This document shows positions 5,983 through 14,302 of a stretch of 15,797 nucleotides of DNA, piece by piece. The position numbers and the translations under genes were made by a program. Within the stretch, counting starts at the first letter, position 1; every line of letters starts with the position of its first letter. Origin of the DNA: CAYOEZ01 sp964402955 (GTDB lineage Bacteria > Chloroflexota > DTOL01 > DAOUCN01); assembly GCA_964402955.1 (NCBI GenBank), contig CAYOEZ010000103.1, positions 1-15,797 of the forward strand, written 5' to 3'. The notes beneath the pieces are model-generated. The model did not search any database. It worked only from the letters and a program-made list of their open reading frames with translations, and was not told the origin of the DNA.

Positions 5983-6894
5983 ATGTTTCTTGCTGACATC
6001 TTTGTACGCGTCATCTTGCCTGTCTTCGTTGTCGTTGCGCTCGGCTATGTCTATGCTCGCGTAACCTCGGTGGACGTTAAGCCCTTTGCCCGTCTGGCCT
6101 GGAATGTCACCGGCCCCTGTTTGGGATTCGCCGCACTGGCGACCACCACACTCCCCGATGATGACTTTGCGCGTATCTTCATCTTTATCGTCGTTCTGAC
6201 CATTGCCCTCTGGCCGCTGGCAATTGGCGCGGCCAGGTGGCTTCGTCTCGACCGGCAAACCTCCAGTTCATTTCAACTCTCTGTCCTGTTTGGCAACTGC
6301 GTCAATTACGGCTTTCCTGTGCTGCTTTTCGCCTTTGGCCAGGCAGCAGTGGATCGCGGTGTGATCATCATGGCGGGCAACCAGGTGTTACTCAGCACAC
6401 TGGCGGTCTATATCGCTGCTCGCGGGCGGCTGGACTTGCGCCAAAGTCTGACTCAGATGACGAGGGTTCCGCTGCTCTGGGGCTCGGTGCTGGGCTTCAT
6501 CGTCAATCGCACCGGCATGGTCATTCCCAAGCCGATCTTTGACCCGATCCAGATGGTGGGCACGGCCAACCTGATGCTCATGTTACTCATTCTGGGCATG
6601 CAACTTGCTCAGGTGAAGCTATCGGGTGAGCGCAAGGCGGTGGGAGTGGCGGTCGGCATGCGGCTGGTGCTGAGCGCGGGGATGGGGGCAGTGCTGGCTG
6701 TGGCGATGGGGATGCAGGGGCTGACCATGCAGGCGTCCATCGTCGAAGCCGCCGTTCCGACCGCTGTGTACGCGGCGATTGTCGCCGCCGAGTTTGACGT
6801 TGCTCCGGGTTTCGCGGCCGCGAGCATCCTGGTCTCGACGATTGCCAGCATGGGCACGCTCACGATCATTCTGGCCTTGTTGGGCGTGCGCTAG
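5983..6894 (+). CDS. AEC-family (auxin efflux carrier-like) transporter
   Basis: AEC proteins are secondary transporters of about 300 residues and ten helices in two five-helix halves; bacterial members move malate, malonate and similar organic acids, among others. This 303-residue protein has that length and pattern: the opening VILPVFVVVALGYVYARVT, then LAWNVTGPCLGFAAL, the well-conserved middle SVLFGNCVNYGFPVLLFAFG (residues 95-114), a central hydrophilic part, and the second half VAVGMRLVLSAGMGAVLAVA and IVEAAVPTAVYAAIVAAEF. The ATG lies three bases after the stop of the fusion gene, with GGAGGA 12 bases upstream, so the two are translationally close. Known members are uptake or efflux systems for organic anions, but the substrate here is unknown. 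It is the last gene of the operon; a strong hairpin repeat follows 41 bases later and may end transcription. Confidence 0.85.
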   Translation: MFLADIFVRVILPVFVVVALGYVYARVTSVDVKPFARLAWNVTGPCLGFAALATTTLPDDDFARIFIFIVVLTIALWPLAIGAARWLRLDRQTSSSFQLSVLFGNCVNYGFPVLLFAFGQAAVDRGVIIMAGNQVLLSTLAVYIAARGRLDLRQSLTQMTRVPLLWGSVLGFIVNRTGMVIPKPIFDPIQMVGTANLMLMLLILGMQLAQVKLSGERKAVGVAVGMRLVLSAGMGAVLAVAMGMQGLTMQASIVEAAVPTAVYAAIVAAEFDVAPGFAAASILVSTIASMGTLTIILALLGVR

Positions 6895-6934
6895 GCCAGG
6901 GCCTGTGCAAAGTCCCTTGACAGGCGCAACGGAG

Positions 6935-7009
6935 CGTAGGGGCAGGTCTGAGACCTGCCCGCCTGCCCCGCGTGATCGTGGCAAGGCAGGTCTCAGACCT
7001 GCCCCTACG
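6935..7009. repeat. 75-bp inverted-repeat element, GTAGGGGC family (copy 2)
   Basis: Perfect 25-bp arms at 6935-6959 and 6985-7009 flank a 25-base centre. Each arm also contains its own palindrome (GGCAGGTCT, one base, AGACCTGCC), so the DNA could fold as two small hairpins or one long one. Length and outer GTAGGGGC/GCCCCTAC ends match the element at 1578-1652, while the inner arm sequence is different. It lies just after the AEC transporter gene and may serve as its terminator. Confidence 0.85.
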
Positions 7010-7047
7010 TACAGACGGGCAAGTGTGCACAAGCCCTGTGCGCTCAC

Positions 7048-7191
7048 CCAGCACTTCCAAATATGGCGGAACGCCCGTCATTGCGAGCGTTCTTTGCGAA
7101 GCAATCCCCCTGCGCAACGCTGAGATTGCTTCGTAAACAGCACTCGCAATGACGAGCCAACGGTCTGCTCGTTCATATTTGGAATCGCTGG
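7048..7191. repeat. Nested palindromic element with GTCATTGCGAG ends (copy 1)
   Basis: The core (7076-7154) begins CGTCATTGCGAG and ends CTCGCAATGACG, with GAAGCAATC and GATTGCTTCG as inner complementary blocks. It is flanked by a further 18-base inverted repeat (7048-7065 and 7174-7191; 16 of 18 positions pair, including TTCCAAATATG). The whole 144-base unit would fold as one long, bulged hairpin. Elements with GTCATTGCGAG termini are known to me as dispersed repeats in many bacterial genomes. A second copy is at 15645-15733. No coding sequence is present. Confidence 0.8.
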
Positions 7192-7228
7192 CCCTCACCG
7201 TCTTTGCTTGCTGCCCGTTGTCTGTGTG

Positions 7229-7237
7229 TGCTATAAT
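7229..7237 (+). promoter_or_regulatory. Predicted extended -10 promoter of the GT-C/nadC/nadA/nadB operon
   Basis: TGCTATAAT at 7229-7237 is a perfect -10 with the TGn extension. No convincing -35 is present (best TTGCTG at 7208-7213, 18-base spacer). Start of transcription would be near 7244, about 26 bases before the ATG at 7270. It lies just downstream of the palindromic elements. Confidence 0.65.
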
Positions 7238-7269
7238 GCTGCTAATATCATAGAGGAGAGGCGCCAACT

Positions 7270-8841
7270 ATGGCCACCCCCATCGCCTGGATGAAGAGGC
7301 GTACGACCGGATCGATGGCGCTCGCTGTCTTTCTGGTCAGCCTGGTTGTGTTTGCACGGATAACGCCCAGCTTCGTCGGCAAGATGTGGTACCCGACGGG
7401 TGATGAGCCATACTACCTCTTGATCGCGCACAGTCTGGTCCACGATCGTGACATAGAGCTAACCAACAACTATGACAACAAGGATTACTGGCACTACTAT
7501 CCCGGCGAGCTCTATCCTCGCCACGAGGCCAGGACGACCGCGCCGGGGCTATACTTGAAACATGCTCCCGGGGTTTCTGTGCTCATCGCTCCCGCATATA
7601 TTCTGGGAGACTGGCAGCGTCACATCACGGCGCAGGCCGACCGATCTCTTGCGGCCACCTTGCCTGTCTACCAGACCGATGACTGGCAAGCGACCATTTA
7701 CTTTTACAACCTTCTCGGCGCTCTACTGGCGGCAAACCTCTACCTGCTGGCATACGAGGTCGCGCGCAAACACTGGGTGGCGCTGCTGATCTGGCTGACG
7801 CTCAGCTTCAGCAATCCGCTCATGAGCTACACGTTCCTCATTTTCCCTGCCCTGGCGTCGGCGCTGATGACCGTCTATGCCTTCCGGCGCATCCGTCTCG
7901 ATGGCGTTGTGGCGCCGCTGGCTGGCAATGGCCCCCTGCGCCTGCTTGCGCTCAGTTTTTGCCTGGGTTTCATGCCCTGGCTGCATGCTCGTTTCCTGCC
8001 CGTGTCATCGATGCTCTTCGTGTTCTTGTTATGGCGTGAGGTAACGGCGCGTCGTGCCGGCGCAACACCGTCTGCCGATCAGCCGAAAGAAGGGCAGGCA
8101 CTATCCCTGCCCGTCGCCGCGCCGGTGCAGGGATCGACGCTGATCGTGCGCCTACTGGCGCTACTCACGCCGCCTGCGATCTGCGCCGTAACGTTCCTTG
8201 CCTACTTCAAGATCCTCTATGGCACGTTCATGCCCAACTATGGCGACCACGCAGGCATGGGCGGCCCTGATGAATGGGTTGTGGCTTTCTTCGGCAGCTT
8301 TCTGGACCAGCAGTGGGGGCTGTTCATCCATGCGCCGGTGCTGATCCTGGCAATCGTGGGCGTGCTGTGGATGCTGAAGACGCAGAAGCGGTCCGAGGTG
8401 TTCTGGCTGGCGGCCATCGCCGTTCCCTACGCCATGATCATCCTGACGTACAAGCAGTGGTGGGGCGAGTGGTGCCCACCGGCGCGCTACTGGGTGTCGC
8501 TCATTCCTTTTGCTGCCGTACCGCTGGCCTACGTGCTGGCGGGGCCGATCAAGCGCGGCTTCATGGCGCTCTATCTCGTTCTTGCCGGCGTCAGTTGGAC
8601 AATCATGGCGATCTTCATGTACGACCCGCACCTGATGTACAATCACCCGGTGGGCATGAGCCACTTGCTGCAATGGGTGGCAGGCAGCGACCTGCTACAG
8701 CCGCTGCTCCCCACCTATTTCCGCGCTGATTGGATCAATGTCTGGCTGACGGTCATCTATGTGGAGTTAGTGATCTTCATCGTCTGGCTGGGGTGGAAGC
8801 AGATAAAGGCAGTCAATGTGCCGCCAAAGGTCAGGGAGTGA
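7270..8841 (+). CDS. GT-C-type membrane glycosyltransferase-like protein
   Basis: The 523-residue product is a polytopic membrane protein with about ten or more helices. After the first helix comes a long non-cytoplasmic loop with GDEPYYLLIAHSL (residues 44-56), which fits the acidic Asp-Glu motif of GT-C glycosyltransferases (dolichyl/undecaprenyl-phosphate sugar dependent, such as PMT and ArnT). The loop continues with ELTNNYDNKDYWHYYPGELY. A second landmark is WWGEWCPPARYWVSLIP (397-413), seen in bacterial proteins of this group. These enzymes move a sugar from a lipid carrier to protein, lipid or glycan outside the membrane. Acceptor and sugar are unknown. The ATG has GAGGAGAG nine bases upstream. 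nadC starts three bases after its stop, so it heads the nad operon, an unexpected partner. An alternative is an uncharacterised membrane protein of the same superfamily without transferase activity. Confidence 0.75.
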   Translation: MATPIAWMKRRTTGSMALAVFLVSLVVFARITPSFVGKMWYPTGDEPYYLLIAHSLVHDRDIELTNNYDNKDYWHYYPGELYPRHEARTTAPGLYLKHAPGVSVLIAPAYILGDWQRHITAQADRSLAATLPVYQTDDWQATIYFYNLLGALLAANLYLLAYEVARKHWVALLIWLTLSFSNPLMSYTFLIFPALASALMTVYAFRRIRLDGVVAPLAGNGPLRLLALSFCLGFMPWLHARFLPVSSMLFVFLLWREVTARRAGATPSADQPKEGQALSLPVAAPVQGSTLIVRLLALLTPPAICAVTFLAYFKILYGTFMPNYGDHAGMGGPDEWVVAFFGSFLDQQWGLFIHAPVLILAIVGVLWMLKTQKRSEVFWLAAIAVPYAMIILTYKQWWGEWCPPARYWVSLIPFAAVPLAYVLAGPIKRGFMALYLVLAGVSWTIMAIFMYDPHLMYNHPVGMSHLLQWVAGSDLLQPLLPTYFRADWINVWLTVIYVELVIFIVWLGWKQIKAVNVPPKVRE

Positions 8842-8844
8842 GCT

Positions 8845-9735
8845 ATGTCGTTCGTTGATGAGGGGCAGGTACTGCCCGATGAGGTCATCGCTTGCATCAA
8901 GCGCGCCCTCCAAGAGGATATCGGCACGGGAGACGTGACGACCAACAGCATAGTCTCGTCCCAGGCGACGATGAGCGGTCAGATCATCGCCAAGCAGGAT
9001 GGCGTTGTGGCCGGGCTAGACGTGGCGCGGGCAGCTTGCCTGCTATTGGACGCGCGGGTGAGCTTTGGGGCGCGTGTGGATGAAGGGGCGCGCGTGGCGA
9101 ATCGGCACGTACTGGCCACGATAGCGGGGCCCGCCCGCGCTCTGCTCTCGGCCGAGCGCACGGCGCTCAACTTCCTGGGACGTATGTCTGGTACTGCCAC
9201 TCTGACGCGCCGCTTTGTCGATGCCGTTGCCGCGACAAGAGCCGTGATTCTGGACACGCGCAAGACCGCGCCCGGCCTGCGGGCCATCGACAAGCTGGCC
9301 GTGCGCCGGGGCGGCGGCCAAAACCATCGCATTGGTCTGTACGATATGATCCTTATTAAGGACAATCATATAGACTTCGCCGGCTCGTTAGCCGAAGCCG
9401 TACGCCGCGCCCGCGCGGAGCAGACCGGCCTGGAGATCGAAGTTGAGGCTCGTACCATTGCCGATGTGCAGGTTGCACTGGACCTGGGCGTCCAGCGTAT
9501 CTTGCTGGACAACATGACGTTGGAAGAGATGCGGCAGTCCGTCCGGCTAAGCGCCGGCCGGGCCGGGTTAGAAGCGTCAGGCAACGTGACGCTCGACACT
9601 GTCTTGCCGATCGCCGAGACCGGCGTGGACTATATCTCCATCGGGGCGCTCACGCATTCAGCAAAGGGCTTCGATGTGAGCTTCGATTGGGTTGACCAGA
9701 AATCCAACCGGCCAGGGGGGCCAGATGTCCGCTGA
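8845..9735 (+). CDS. nadC: Nicotinate-nucleotide pyrophosphorylase (quinolinate phosphoribosyltransferase, carboxylating)
   Basis: NadC condenses quinolinate with PRPP, releasing CO2, to give nicotinate mononucleotide, the third step of de novo NAD synthesis. The 296 residues carry the family's landmarks in order: EDIGTGDVTT at 24-33, SAERTALNFLGRMSG at 102-116, DTRKTAPGLRAIDKLAVRRG at 137-156 followed by GGQNHRIGLYDMILIKDNH (Arg/Lys/His phosphate and substrate ligands), EVEARTIADVQVAL at 199-212, LLDNM at 220-224, LEASGNVTLD at 242-251 and VDYISIGALTHS at 261-272. Length is normal (about 280-300). ATG at 8845 has AGGGAG six bases upstream and lies three bases after the stop of the GT-C gene. 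The last 11 bases overlap nadA, which suggests coupled translation. Confidence 0.97.
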   Translation: MSFVDEGQVLPDEVIACIKRALQEDIGTGDVTTNSIVSSQATMSGQIIAKQDGVVAGLDVARAACLLLDARVSFGARVDEGARVANRHVLATIAGPARALLSAERTALNFLGRMSGTATLTRRFVDAVAATRAVILDTRKTAPGLRAIDKLAVRRGGGQNHRIGLYDMILIKDNHIDFAGSLAEAVRRARAEQTGLEIEVEARTIADVQVALDLGVQRILLDNMTLEEMRQSVRLSAGRAGLEASGNVTLDTVLPIAETGVDYISIGALTHSAKGFDVSFDWVDQKSNRPGGPDVR

Positions 9736-10759
9736 TGAGATCTATCTGAAACTGAAGGCGATGCTCGGTACTGTCGATCCAGATGTTGAATTGCGTTACA
9801 AGGCGCAATTGGCTGCCGAAATCAACCAGCTTAAGAAAGAAAAGAATGCAGTTATCCTTGGCCATAACTACATGGAGCCGGCGCTGTTCTATTCCGTTTG
9901 CGATTACACGGGAGACTCCCTGGAGCTGTGCCGCAAAGCAGCGCAGACCGACAATGACATTATTGTCTTCTGTGGCGTTAAGTTCATGGCAGAGACCGCC
10001 AAGATTCTCAATCCCGGCAAGACAGTGCTGGTGCCCTCGCAAAAAGCCGGCTGCTCGCTGGCGGCCAGCATTACGGCCGCAGACGTGCGGGCGCTCAAGG
10101 CAAGATTCCCCGGCGTGCCGGTTGTTACCTACATCAACACATATGCTGACGTGAAGGCGGAGTCGGACATCTGCTGCACATCAGGCAACGCGACGGCTGT
10201 TGTGCAGTCTCTGCACGCAGACACGGTGATTTTCCTTCCCGACGAGTATCTTGCCCGCAATGTGGCCCGCGAGACCGGCAAGCACATCATCTTTCCTACC
10301 CTGACAGAGAACAGAGAAGCCGAAACCACCCTGGACTACCAGATGATCGGCTGGCGCGGGCGTTGCGAGGTCCACGAGAAATACACTGTGCAGGACATCA
10401 TCACCATCAGGCAGCAGTTCCCTGGCGTCCTGGTGCTGGCTCATCCAGAATGCAGCCCGGACGTCGTGCAGGCGTCAGACTATTCGGCAAGTACGTCGGC
10501 CATGACCAGGTACGTGATCAAGACCTCGGCGCCTTACTATTTGCTGCTCACAGAATGCTCCATGGGCGACAACATCGCCGCTGCCAATCCCGACAAGAAC
10601 ATACTGCGCCTGTGTATGGTGCGCTGCCAATACATGAACAAGATCAGGCTCGAAGACACCCTGGCGTCGCTGAAGTACAATCGCTACGTCATCGATGTGC
10701 CCGAAGATGTGCGCATCCGGGCCTTGCGTGCCGTTGAGAAGATGCTCGCCATCGGGTGA
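9725..10759 (+). CDS. nadA: Quinolinate synthase (4Fe-4S)
   Basis: NadA condenses iminoaspartate with dihydroxyacetone phosphate to quinolinate using an oxygen-sensitive [4Fe-4S] cluster. The protein is 344 residues, the length of the longer E. coli-like type. Seen: GHNYMEPALFY (46-56) with the catalytic HNY, VCDYTGDSLEL (58-68), CGVKFMAETAKILNPGKTVL (83-102), KAGCSLA (107-113) with cluster ligand C110, INTYADVKA (137-145), WRGRCEVHEKY with C214, HPECSPDVV (240-248) and the third ligand most likely C301 in CQYMNKI, with C297 nearby as alternative. ATG at 9725 was chosen over an upstream in-frame start at 9692 because a G-rich Shine-Dalgarno (9714-9720) lies just before it and because MSADE starts the family domain. 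It overlaps nadC by 11 bases. Confidence 0.97.
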   Translation: MSADEIYLKLKAMLGTVDPDVELRYKAQLAAEINQLKKEKNAVILGHNYMEPALFYSVCDYTGDSLELCRKAAQTDNDIIVFCGVKFMAETAKILNPGKTVLVPSQKAGCSLAASITAADVRALKARFPGVPVVTYINTYADVKAESDICCTSGNATAVVQSLHADTVIFLPDEYLARNVARETGKHIIFPTLTENREAETTLDYQMIGWRGRCEVHEKYTVQDIITIRQQFPGVLVLAHPECSPDVVQASDYSASTSAMTRYVIKTSAPYYLLLTECSMGDNIAAANPDKNILRLCMVRCQYMNKIRLEDTLASLKYNRYVIDVPEDVRIRALRAVEKMLAIG

Positions 10760-10794
10760 AAACGTACCTGACAACTCCACTCGGGCGTCCAGCT

Positions 10795-10811
10795 AGAGGA
10801 GACACTGCTTG
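10795..10811 (+). promoter_or_regulatory. Shine-Dalgarno and TTG start of nadB
   Basis: AGAGGAG (10795-10801), seven bases, TTG (10809-10811). No ATG or GTG exists at this position and the FAD-binding motif VIGCGIAG starts eight residues later, so TTG is very likely the true start. Confidence 0.85.
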
Positions 10812-12401
10812 ATTCAAACCGACGTCCTGGTCATCGGCTGTGGCATCGCCGGAGCGACGACTGCCTTGCGACTCGCCCGTAACTCCCTGCGGCAGATCGT
10901 CGTCATCACCCGCGCCCCCGAAGCAGAGGAGTCGAACACGCGCTATGCCCAGGGAGGCATCGTGGCGCGCGGCCCCGGTGACAGTGCCCGCTCCCTGGAG
11001 GCCGACATTTTGGCCGCCGGGGCGGGCGCCAGCTCACCGCAGGCCGCGCGCATCCTGGCCGAAGAAGGCCCCGCGTTGCTGCGCGCCATTTTGATCGAGA
11101 CGGCCGGCATTGCCTTTGACCACGGTAGCGACGGCAAGCCAATGTGGGGACAGGAAGCGGCTCATTCACGCCGCCGCATCCTCCATGTCGGCGATGGCAC
11201 CGGCCAGGCGGTCATCAGCGGCCTGATTGCAGCGCTGCGCCGTTGTCCCAACGTGACCATTGTGACGGACAAGACGGCCGCCGATCTGATCACCTTCCCG
11301 CACCACGCCCGCGATGCTCTGGCCGCGTATAAGCCCATCACCTGTCACGGCGCATATGTGTTCGACCGCCAGGAGCGCACGGTGCATCGTTATGCGGCTG
11401 CCGCCACAGTGCTGGCGACTGGCGGCATAGGGCGCATCTATCGCAACACGACTAACCCCGTTGGCTCGCGTGGGGACGGCCTGGCCATGGCCCACCGCGC
11501 TGGCGCCCGCCTCATCAACGCGGAATACGTTCAGTTTCATCCAACAGCCTTTGCCATGGCTGGGGCGCCCGCTTTCCTGATCAGCGAAGCCGTGCGCGGT
11601 GAAGGCGGCGTTTTGCTCACGCCCGACGGACGCGCCTTCATGGCTGACTATGCCCCACAGTGGAAAGACCTGGCGCCGCGTGATATCGTGGCGCGCGCCG
11701 TACATCACGAGATGGAGAGCCACGGCTACCCACACGTTCTACTCGACATCGCCTCGTGTCTTCCCGCGCACACCATCCGCAGCCGCTTTCCCAACATCTA
11801 CGCCACCTGCCTGAAGTTCGGCGTGGACATCACGCAGACGCCCATTCCAGTGATGCCGGCAGCCCACTACTTTTGCGGCGGGGTCTGGGTGGACGAATGG
11901 GGACAATCCAGCATTGGGAATCTATACGCTGTTGGCGAGGTGAGTTGCACTGGTTTGCACGGCGCCAATCGCCTGGCGTCTACTTCATTGCTCGAAGGGC
12001 TGGTCTGGGGCAATCGCGCCGCAGAGCACATCGAGAAGGTTCTAGGCTCGCACTCGCCGCCTGGAATCCCCGGTCTCGACGATGTGCCGCCATGGGATGA
12101 AAGCGGCCTGGTGGCGGATGCCGACCAGGCCCTGGTCCAAGGTGACATGCAGACGATCCAGAACATCATGTGGCATTATGTGGGGTTGGTGCGCAGCGCC
12201 GAACGCCTGTCGCGCGCCGTGCGCGAGTTGCGCCATCTGTGGAACGAGATAGAGACATTCTACCGCACCACGAAGCTCAGCGATGGATTGATAGGCCTCA
12301 ACAATGCCGTCGAAGTGGCGTTCATCGTGGCGCGGGCTGCCCGCCACAACCGGCAGAGTCGCGGCTGCCATTACCGGCAAGACGCGCTCGAAGTAGAATA
12401 G
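10809..12401 (+). CDS. nadB: L-aspartate oxidase
   Basis: NadB oxidises L-aspartate to iminoaspartate with FAD, the first step of de novo NAD synthesis, and hands the unstable product to NadA. The 530-residue protein belongs to the succinate dehydrogenase/fumarate reductase flavoprotein family. Seen: the dinucleotide-binding VIGCGIAGATTAL (8-20), SNTRYAQGGI (42-51), ATGGIGRIYRNTTNP (203-217), GDGLAMAHRAGA (222-233), QFHPTAF (242-248) with the active-site His, EAVRGEGG (260-267), PRDIVARA (290-297), PAAHYFCGGVWVD (350-362) and LHGANRLASTSLLEG (383-397). The C-terminal helical domain ends with the usual SRGxHYRxD, here SRGCHYRQD. Start is TTG; 49 bases separate it from nadA. Its TAG is one base away from the stop of dnaX on the other strand, with no room for a terminator between. 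Confidence 0.97.
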   Translation: MIQTDVLVIGCGIAGATTALRLARNSLRQIVVITRAPEAEESNTRYAQGGIVARGPGDSARSLEADILAAGAGASSPQAARILAEEGPALLRAILIETAGIAFDHGSDGKPMWGQEAAHSRRRILHVGDGTGQAVISGLIAALRRCPNVTIVTDKTAADLITFPHHARDALAAYKPITCHGAYVFDRQERTVHRYAAAATVLATGGIGRIYRNTTNPVGSRGDGLAMAHRAGARLINAEYVQFHPTAFAMAGAPAFLISEAVRGEGGVLLTPDGRAFMADYAPQWKDLAPRDIVARAVHHEMESHGYPHVLLDIASCLPAHTIRSRFPNIYATCLKFGVDITQTPIPVMPAAHYFCGGVWVDEWGQSSIGNLYAVGEVSCTGLHGANRLASTSLLEGLVWGNRAAEHIEKVLGSHSPPGIPGLDDVPPWDESGLVADADQALVQGDMQTIQNIMWHYVGLVRSAERLSRAVRELRHLWNEIETFYRTTKLSDGLIGLNNAVEVAFIVARAARHNRQSRGCHYRQDALEVE

Positions 12402-12402
12402 A

Positions 12403-14223
12403 CTATCCGCTTGTCTTCTCGATGTTTACGACCTTGCCGCCAAAGGCCGCCATGGCGCTCTTCACGACTGCGTCCTCGCCTGAGGGCGCGGTTGAGTCTT
12501 TAAACGCCACGGGCGGAGCGGCGACATGGCTCTCTTTGTACACCACAGGCGCTGTGGCAGCAGCGGGGCCGTCTTTGGGCAGCAGCGTACACTGGATGTG
12601 CACGGGATGGGTCAGAATCTTGCTGAGCGTTTCTTCCACCATGGCGCGGTTCTTGACGTTATCCACACTATCCTTGTGGAAGGGATACTTGAAGCTCAAT
12701 GTCACGCTGTCGGCGTCGGCTGCCGTGGGGCGGCATTCTTTGAGAAATGCCTCGACTGAGCGGCTGACTGCCTTGACCGCTTCCAACACGGATGGCCAGT
12801 TTTCCTGCACCTGGGCCAGCGCTGTACCGGGCGGAGCGCTGACGACTGCCTGTGCAGGTGGTCGCGGCGTACTGGCAGCCTGATGCGGTGCATTTGCCTG
12901 CTGTGGCTGCGTCTGCACAGGGGGCGGGGGCGTCTGGCGCACAAGCGGCGGCGCCGCATGGGCAGGAACAGAGGGCGTGGTGTGGGTGGGCGGTGCGCTC
13001 TGCGTTGTCGTCGCGTGTGTTGGCGGCGCTGACGGTGACTGTGCCGGAGCATGGCTGGCGGCAGGCGACGTGAGCGCGGGGCGCACTGGCGGAGCGACCG
13101 GCGCAGCACGCTCGCTTGTGGGCGCCCCTTCGCCACAGGCCTCAAGGAAGGCTAGCTCCAGGGGCAGTTGTGGTTGGGCGCTGGCGCGCAAGCCGCTGGC
13201 AACGTCGGGATCGGTGAAGAGCTTGATCAGGCGCACAAGATCGCCGACCGAGAGCACCCGGGTCTGTGTACGCATCTCGGCGATCGTTTCCGGTGCAGCG
13301 TCAATCATCGCTTCGTTGTTGGTCTTGACCAGCATCAGGTCGCGCAGATAATCGACGAAGTCGCGGCTGAACTGGCGTAGGTCGGCGCCACCCTGCATGA
13401 CCTCGGTCAGAAACTGGATACCGGCAGCCACGTCCCGTTTGGCGATGTGGCTGACGAGCTTGCTTGTGGCATCGAGCGGAGCGAGACCCATCACCTGTTG
13501 CAGGTAGGTGACTGTGATGCCTTCGTCGCCAGTGAAAGAGGCAAGCTGGTCCAGCAGGCTTTCCGCATCGCGATAGGAGCCGGTGGCGGTGCGGGCGATG
13601 ATGGCGAGGGCAGCCGGCTCGATCTTGATGTGATCTTCCTCGCAGATGCGATTGCGCTTGGCAATGATGTCTTTGTTCGAGGCGCGGTGCAAATCGAAGC
13701 GCTGGCAGCGTGAGAGAATGGTGAGCGGAATCTTGTGCGCCTCGGTGGTGACAAGGGCGAAAATAACGTGCGGCGGCGGCTCTTCCAGTGTCTTGAGTAG
13801 AGCGTTAAAGGCCTCGTTGGTGAGCATGTGCGCTTCGTCGAGGATATAGACCTTGTAGCGAGCCTCTGTGGGCGAAAAGCGGACTTTGTCGCGCAGGTCG
13901 CGAATCTCGTCGATGCCGCGATTGGAGGCTGCGTCGATTTCGATCAAGTCCAGAGCGCGCCCCTCATTGATGGCGACACACATCTCACATTCATTGCAGG
14001 GCTCTCCCTTGCCGCCATTGGTCAGACAGTTGACTGCCTTGGCCAGGATGCGCGCCGTCGAGGTCTTGCCCGAGCCGCGCGGCCCGGCGAAGAGATAGGC
14101 GTGAGCGACCCGGCCAGATTCCAGCGCATTCAGCAGCGTACGGCTGACGTGTTCCTGGCCGATAAGCTCGATGAAGGTGCGTGAGCGCCAGCGGCGGTAG
14201 AGAGAGCGGACGTCGTCGGGCAT
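12403..14223 (-). CDS. dnaX: DNA polymerase III subunit gamma/tau
   Basis: DnaX is the ATPase that drives the clamp loader of DNA polymerase III. The 606-residue protein carries SLYRRWRSRTFIELIGQEHV at 7-26, Walker A GPRGSGKT at 47-54, the zinc module C66-C76-C79-C82 (NCLTNGGKGEPCNECEMC), EIDAASNRGIDEIRDLRD at 95-112, Walker B with DEAH at 129-132, NALLKTLEEPPPHVIFAL at 140-157 and the SRC sensor/arginine finger at 171-173. Lid and collar domains follow to about 362. Residues 366-470 are an Ala/Pro/Thr-rich, probably disordered linker, and 471-606 form a C-terminal domain of low conservation. No A-AAA-AAG slippery site was seen, so only the long form is predicted. ATG at 14223 has GGAGG five bases upstream; a further ATG-like extension lacks one. 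It converges with nadB. Confidence 0.96.
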   Translation of the reverse strand: MPDDVRSLYRRWRSRTFIELIGQEHVSRTLLNALESGRVAHAYLFAGPRGSGKTSTARILAKAVNCLTNGGKGEPCNECEMCVAINEGRALDLIEIDAASNRGIDEIRDLRDKVRFSPTEARYKVYILDEAHMLTNEAFNALLKTLEEPPPHVIFALVTTEAHKIPLTILSRCQRFDLHRASNKDIIAKRNRICEEDHIKIEPAALAIIARTATGSYRDAESLLDQLASFTGDEGITVTYLQQVMGLAPLDATSKLVSHIAKRDVAAGIQFLTEVMQGGADLRQFSRDFVDYLRDLMLVKTNNEAMIDAAPETIAEMRTQTRVLSVGDLVRLIKLFTDPDVASGLRASAQPQLPLELAFLEACGEGAPTSERAAPVAPPVRPALTSPAASHAPAQSPSAPPTHATTTQSAPPTHTTPSVPAHAAPPLVRQTPPPPVQTQPQQANAPHQAASTPRPPAQAVVSAPPGTALAQVQENWPSVLEAVKAVSRSVEAFLKECRPTAADADSVTLSFKYPFHKDSVDNVKNRAMVEETLSKILTHPVHIQCTLLPKDGPAAATAPVVYKESHVAAPPVAFKDSTAPSGEDAVVKSAMAAFGGKVVNIEKTSG

Positions 14224-14273
14224 GAGGGCCTCCGAGAGTGGACAAGGGATGCGTGCCAACAACCAGCAAAAGC

Positions 14274-14302
14274 ATTGTAGCACAACGACGTAGGCGTGAC
14301 AA
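14274..14302 (-). promoter_or_regulatory. Predicted sigma-70 promoter of dnaX
   Basis: On the minus strand TTGTCA (14302 down to 14297), 17-base spacer, TACAAT (14279 down to 14274); each box is one base from consensus. Start of transcription would be near 14267, a leader of about 45 bases before the ATG at 14223. Confidence 0.75.

Noticed and set aside
12170..12883. 237-residue plus-strand ORF spanning the end of nadB and dnaX
   Set aside because: Runs through two recognised genes in a wrong frame and opposite strand; low-complexity Ala/Thr/Ser composition.
12403..14223. Programmed frameshift in dnaX for a short gamma form
   Set aside because: No A-AAA-AAG type slippery run was found in the coding strand.
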